Assembly (NCBI GenBank): GCA_944325195.1
Contig: CALUZB010000022.1
Location: 44,734 to 108,733, forward strand
DNA length: 64,000 bases
Source: an uncultured Desulfovibrionaceae bacterium
GTDB taxonomy: Bacteria; Desulfobacterota; Desulfovibrionia; Desulfovibrionales; Desulfovibrionaceae
Reading direction: 5' to 3'
Part shown: in pieces, positions 62,519-64,000 of the stretch
Numbering within the stretch: the stretch's first letter is position 1
Layout of the letters: every line of letters begins with the position of its first letter
Translations under genes and position numbers: made by a program
Notes under the pieces: generated by a model
Database searches by the model: none
The model's input: only the letters and a program-made list of their open reading frames with translations
Told to the model about the DNA's origin: nothing

Positions 62519-62550
62519 AAAAGGCAAGCGAAAAGTAAAAAATTTTTTAC
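62519..62550 (-). promoter_or_regulatory. Promoter region of porin 2
   Basis: The minus strand reads GTAAAAAATTTTTTAC, then TTGCCT, 17 bases, TAAAAG: an UP-like AT tract with a plausible -35/-10 pair, matching the arrangement before porin 1. Confidence 0.4.
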
Positions 62551-62676
62551 CGTAAAACTTTTTTGACCCGGCTCCAAAAAAGACAGTTTTTACCGATAGT
62601 TATAACAATACTGCAAAACTGACAAACTGCCGGCTCTTCTGCCCGGTGCGGAGCCGACAGACCCCGCTGGCTGGAG

Positions 62677-63705
62677 CTACTTCAGCCAGCGGTTGAAAAA
62701 GCGGGCAAGTTCCTGAAAATGGAACTGCGTTTCCGGCGCATCCCCAAGCATATGATATTGCGCATGGGACATGCCTTCGAACACAATCAGATCGGCGGGC
62801 ACGCCCGCTTCTCTCAGCTTAAGGTGCATACGCACCGTGTTGCTGAGAAAGAGATCGCGGGTACCGGAGGTGAGCAGGGTTGGCGGAAAGCCGCTTACAT
62901 CGCCATAAACCGGCGAGAGCATGGGGTCTTTAAGGTCGTGCTCACCGGCATAAACACGCGCGGCATCGCCAAGCCAACCCTCGTAGCTGACCAGCACGTT
63001 GTCCACCCCCTCATTGGTGAAGTAGGAATCGCCGGTTTTGGTCAGATCCGTCCAGGGGGTGCCCGCTGCAAGGGCCGCCGGCAGAGGCAGCCCTTCCGCC
63101 CCGGCCCGGAGCGCCAAAATCAGGGTCATGCCGCCGCCTGTGGACGTGCCGAACACGCCGATTTTATCGGCGGGAGTTGTTTCAAGCAATTCACGATATA
63201 CGCTCATGGCGTCGTCAATAGCAGCCGGATAGGGGAAATCGGGTGCCAGTCGGTAATCGACATAAATTACCCGGTACTTGCCGATACCGGCCATCAGCAC
63301 TGCTTCCTGTGTGCCGGCCTCGCCCGGGCCAAGCACATAGCCGCCGCCATGCAGATTCAGCAGCACACGGTCACGGTTGGCTTCCGGCAAATCTTTCGGG
63401 GTAAAGATAAATACGGGAACTCCGCCGATATTGCCCGGGGAGACGCTGACCCCCAGTTTCTCGCGCAAGCTCGGCAATCCTTGCACTGCCCTTTCCGCCA
63501 TGCTGCTTACCCAATCTTTCCATTCCGCGGCGCTTTGGGGGTGAATATCCCAATACGGGGCCGGTTCAGCCCCAATCAGTTGCTGCAACTGCGGGCTCAC
63601 GGTCTGCGGGGTGGGGAAGGAACGCGGCGCCGCCAGCGCCGCGGACGGGGCGACAAGCAAAGCGCCCAGCAGAGCAACCGGCATAATCCATTTGTTTAAT
63701 CTCAT
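62677..63705 (-). CDS. Exported alpha/beta hydrolase (HSL/esterase-like)
   Basis: A 342-residue protein with a Sec signal peptide (about 25 residues, ending ALA). The fold is a hormone-sensitive-lipase-type alpha/beta hydrolase. Visible are oxyanion hole HGGGYVLG, nucleophile elbow GTSTGGGM (Ser in place of the usual GDSAGG context), Asp in SGTRDLFLS and His in GMSHAQYH. It probably hydrolyses small esters in the periplasm or outside the cell. ATG 63705 with AGGAGG upstream is clear; open frame upstream is ignored. Substrate unknown. Confidence 0.87.
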   Translation of the reverse strand: MRLNKWIMPVALLGALLVAPSAALAAPRSFPTPQTVSPQLQQLIGAEPAPYWDIHPQSAAEWKDWVSSMAERAVQGLPSLREKLGVSVSPGNIGGVPVFIFTPKDLPEANRDRVLLNLHGGGYVLGPGEAGTQEAVLMAGIGKYRVIYVDYRLAPDFPYPAAIDDAMSVYRELLETTPADKIGVFGTSTGGGMTLILALRAGAEGLPLPAALAAGTPWTDLTKTGDSYFTNEGVDNVLVSYEGWLGDAARVYAGEHDLKDPMLSPVYGDVSGFPPTLLTSGTRDLFLSNTVRMHLKLREAGVPADLIVFEGMSHAQYHMLGDAPETQFHFQELARFFNRWLK

Positions 63706-63941
63706 AAACAACCTCCTGCAATTCAGGTTTACCCGGCAGTACGCCCGCCGGGCTAAATCCGACGGGCCACAATTCACCACGGGAATAAAACGGATAAGCA
63801 ATATCCAGACCGGGAGTTACACCATTGCTCAATATAGCACAAGAGTTAAGGGGGAACATGCATTTCAAGGTCAGCCCCATGACTTTGGAGGCTTGCGGGC
63901 GGTTCCGGGAAACAGGGCCGCCCACCTTAGTTACCGTCATT

Positions 63942-64000
63942 TCAGACTCTCTTTAAAGAAATCAGTCAGTCTGTCAAAGGGAATAAGACTTATCCGGTCG
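63942..64000 (-). CDS. Partial gene at the right edge (C-terminus only)
   Basis: A minus-strand frame reads into the edge and ends at TGA 63942-63944. It gives about 19 residues ending RLTDFFKESLK, which look like a normal protein C-terminus. Nothing can be said about function. It lies upstream of the hydrolase on the same strand. Confidence 0.4.

Noticed and set aside
62719..63699. Antisense open frame opposite the exported hydrolase (326 codons)
   Set aside because: The minus-strand hydrolase has a signal peptide, ribosome site and catalytic triad; the antisense frame has none.
63566..63940. Minus-strand frame starting two bases after the right-edge partial gene
   Set aside because: It overlaps the hydrolase start and signal peptide in another frame and has no ribosome site or protein-like pattern.
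1..64000. tRNA, rRNA, 4.5S RNA, tmRNA or insertion sequences
   Set aside because: Intergenic regions were read for the SRP core, tRNA-like ends and transposase frames; none was recognised, though a covariance-model search was not possible.

Overview
The window reads as a chromosomal segment of a Gram-negative, motile, strictly anaerobic sulfate-reducer-type bacterium. The best guess is Desulfovibrionales/Desulfovibrionaceae. Support comes from a complete six-subunit Ech-type [NiFe] hydrogenase, a rubrerythrin next to a PerR/Fur regulator, two large paralogous porins of the Desulfovibrio outer-membrane type, LPS genes (lpxK, lptD), and a flagellin with a sigma-28-type promoter. A Csd4-like peptidoglycan carboxypeptidase would suit a curved cell. 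No phage, insertion sequence, CRISPR array, tRNA or rRNA was recognised, and most of the window is ordinary core genome.

Layout. 1-6.7 kb: the end of a Sel1-repeat lipoprotein gene (minus strand), a long AT-rich gap, then echABCDEF closed by a strong terminator. 7-9 kb: an XRE regulator with operator-like palindromes and a PAS-GGDEF diguanylate cyclase. 9-16 kb: four family-2 glycosyltransferases in two divergent pairs, followed by an orphan OppD/DppD-type ATPase. 16.4-24.7 kb: a YgiW-type OB-fold protein, a Pat-type GNAT protein acetyltransferase, a chemoreceptor, and acetyl-CoA synthetase (acs) with a long structured leader. 25-34 kb: dnaX-ybaB-recR-glycosyltransferase, the Csd4-like carboxypeptidase, a MutT Nudix hydrolase and an ABC-F ATPase. 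34-39 kb: small exported proteins, a histone-deacetylase-family hydrolase with a cysteine-rich tail, a TM2 protein, a small HTH protein behind three 33-bp repeats, rubrerythrin and PerR. 39-49.7 kb: lpxK-rnr-baiN joined by ATGA overlaps, a Bax-inhibitor-1 protein, rimO, an M23 peptidase, a UbiA prenyltransferase and flagellin. 50-58 kb: alr-rpsF-rpsR-rplI-dnaB on the minus strand and lptD-lipoprotein-darP on the plus strand. 58-64 kb: two porin paralogues and an exported esterase-like hydrolase.

Genes that appear to work together: the Ech complex (ferredoxin-linked H2 chemistry coupled to ions); Pat and Acs (the acetyltransferase and its classical lysine target lie within 4 kb); PerR and rubrerythrin (peroxide response); LpxK and LptD (LPS synthesis and export); Csd4-like, Alr, M23 and UbiA (cell envelope); MCP, flagellin and the cyclase (motility and surface behaviour).

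The most interesting signal is regulatory. The flagellin leader carries two hairpins, each showing an ATGGA (ANGGA-type) motif in its loop. One of them contains the Shine-Dalgarno sequence. This architecture resembles CsrA/FliW control of flagellin translation. Other points worth checking are the acs leader with a 26-codon upstream frame, the in-phase 33-bp repeats before the small HTH gene, the Cys-rich extension of the deacetylase-like enzyme, and the Cys-rich lipoprotein beside lptD. I did not find a convincing wholly new multi-gene system.
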